Of a DNA stretch of 15,955 nucleotides, positions 15,391 to 15,955 are shown one piece after another. Position numbers and translations under genes: made by a program. Source of the stretch: an uncultured Porphyromonadaceae bacterium (GTDB taxonomy: Bacteria; Bacteroidota; Bacteroidia; Bacteroidales; Muribaculaceae); contig CABUTY010000001.1 in the NCBI GenBank assembly GCA_902494595.1, positions 1 through 15,955 on the forward strand. The letters are read 5' to 3'. The notes beneath the pieces are model-generated. The model was not told where the DNA came from, made no database searches, and was given only the letters and a program-made list of their open reading frames with translations. Each line of letters opens with the position of its first letter. The first letter of the stretch is position 1.

Positions 15391-15955
15391 ATGAAACCTT
15401 TACAAGAGAAGTTATCAGCATACGATGCGCCGCAGAAGGCGAAGGCAGCAGGAGTATATCCATATTTCCGAGCGATATCGAGCGAGCAGGACACGGAAGT
15501 CATGATGAACGGCAAGAAGGTCCTGATGTTCGGGTCGAACAGTTATATGGGTCTTACTAACCATCCCAAGGTGATAGAGGCAGCCGTGGAGGCCACTAAG
15601 AAATATGGCACGGGCATGGCCGGTTCGCCATTCCTCAACGGTACCCTTACCATCCACAAGGATCTTGAAGCGCGTCTCGCCGACTATGTGGGCAAGGAAG
15701 ATGCCATGATATATTCCACCGGTTTCGGAGTGAACTTAGGTGTGGTTTCCACACTTACGGGCCGCGAGGACTACATCATTCTTGACGAGCAGGACCATGC
15801 CTCGATTATAGAGGGACGCCGTCTGAGCTTCTCCAATTATCTCAAGTACAAGCACAACGACATGGAGAGCCTGGAGGCACAGCTCAAGAAGTGCGAGCCC
15901 GACAAGGTGAAGCTGATAGTCAGCGACAGCGTCTTCTCCATGGAAGGGGATGTGG
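15391..15955 (+). CDS. spt: Serine palmitoyltransferase-like alpha-oxoamine synthase (partial, 3' end outside window)
   Basis: The window holds the first 188 codons of a PLP-dependent enzyme of the alpha-oxoamine synthase family (KBL, BioF, SPT). It condenses an amino acid with an acyl-CoA; in Bacteroides the closest type is serine palmitoyltransferase, the first step of sphingolipid synthesis. Supporting motifs are LQEKLSAYDAPQKAKAAGVYPYFR near the start (positions 4-27, key residues Y10, P14, Y24 and F26), LMFGSNSYMGLTNHPKV, YGTGMAGSPFLNGT, STGFGVNLG, DEQDHASIIEGRRLSFSNYL, KYKHND and SDSVFSMEGD. YKHND and SMEGD are strongly conserved in this branch. The PLP-binding lysine lies beyond the window. 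The start ATG follows TAGAACAAAT without a strong Shine-Dalgarno sequence, normal for this phylum. Glycine C-acetyltransferase is the main alternative identity; the GVYPYFR opening favours SPT. Confidence 0.85.
   Translation, partial: MKPLQEKLSAYDAPQKAKAAGVYPYFRAISSEQDTEVMMNGKKVLMFGSNSYMGLTNHPKVIEAAVEATKKYGTGMAGSPFLNGTLTIHKDLEARLADYVGKEDAMIYSTGFGVNLGVVSTLTGREDYIILDEQDHASIIEGRRLSFSNYLKYKHNDMESLEAQLKKCEPDKVKLIVSDSVFSMEGDV

Noticed and set aside
15415..15657. 80-codon minus-strand frame inside the spt-like gene
   Set aside because: It lies entirely within the well-supported plus-strand coding frame and encodes no recognisable motif.

Overview
The window looks like a chromosomal segment of a gut-type Bacteroidales bacterium; Muribaculaceae is my best guess, but that rank is inference. 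Four things point to the order. There are Bacteroidetes-type promoters (TAnnTTTG at -7, with TTTG about 20 nt upstream in the best case). There is a GSCFA-family protein. There is a BspA-like leucine-rich-repeat surface protein with a C-terminal tail resembling a sorting domain. The last gene strongly resembles the Bacteroides serine palmitoyltransferase of sphingolipid synthesis. By eye the genes are close to 50% GC and the intergenic gaps are AT-rich.

Layout. (1) 2-1447 (+) encodes a Wzx/PST-type polysaccharide flippase; its 3' end overlaps the next, convergent gene by 21 bp. (2) 1427-7892 (-) is a tight four-gene run transcribed leftwards: membrane fusion lipoprotein, then CusA/CzcA-type RND pump, then TolC-type outer-membrane channel, then GSCFA protein. 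The junctions are 6 bp, a 23 bp overlap and 9 bp. The first three form a tripartite metal efflux pump; the GSCFA protein is an unexpected passenger. (3) 7893-8399 is a divergent promoter region. (4) 8400-11666 (+) encodes a 1088-residue secreted BspA-like LRR protein with four modules. It ends at a hairpin and a bidirectional terminator shared with (5) rubrerythrin, 11789-12331 (-). (6) 12332-13168 is a decayed accessory patch. It holds an 88-bp element with imperfect terminal inverted repeats, scattered TTCTGTGA-type repeats, and the remains of a zeta-toxin-like kinase gene with a stop codon inside its P-loop. The tail of the gene in front of it overlaps its start, as in toxin-antitoxin operons. 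(7) 13169-15064 (-) is dnaK with its own terminator. (8) 15065-15390 is a divergent spacer with a promoter for (9) the spt-like gene, 15391 to the window end (+), cut by the edge.

Functionally this is mostly housekeeping and envelope or stress functions: surface glycan export, metal efflux, peroxide reduction, protein folding and sphingolipid synthesis. I do not see an intact, clearly novel defence or mobile system. The most unusual spot is the dead toxin-antitoxin-like relic between rubrerythrin and dnaK. The GSCFA gene riding in the metal-efflux operon comes next.
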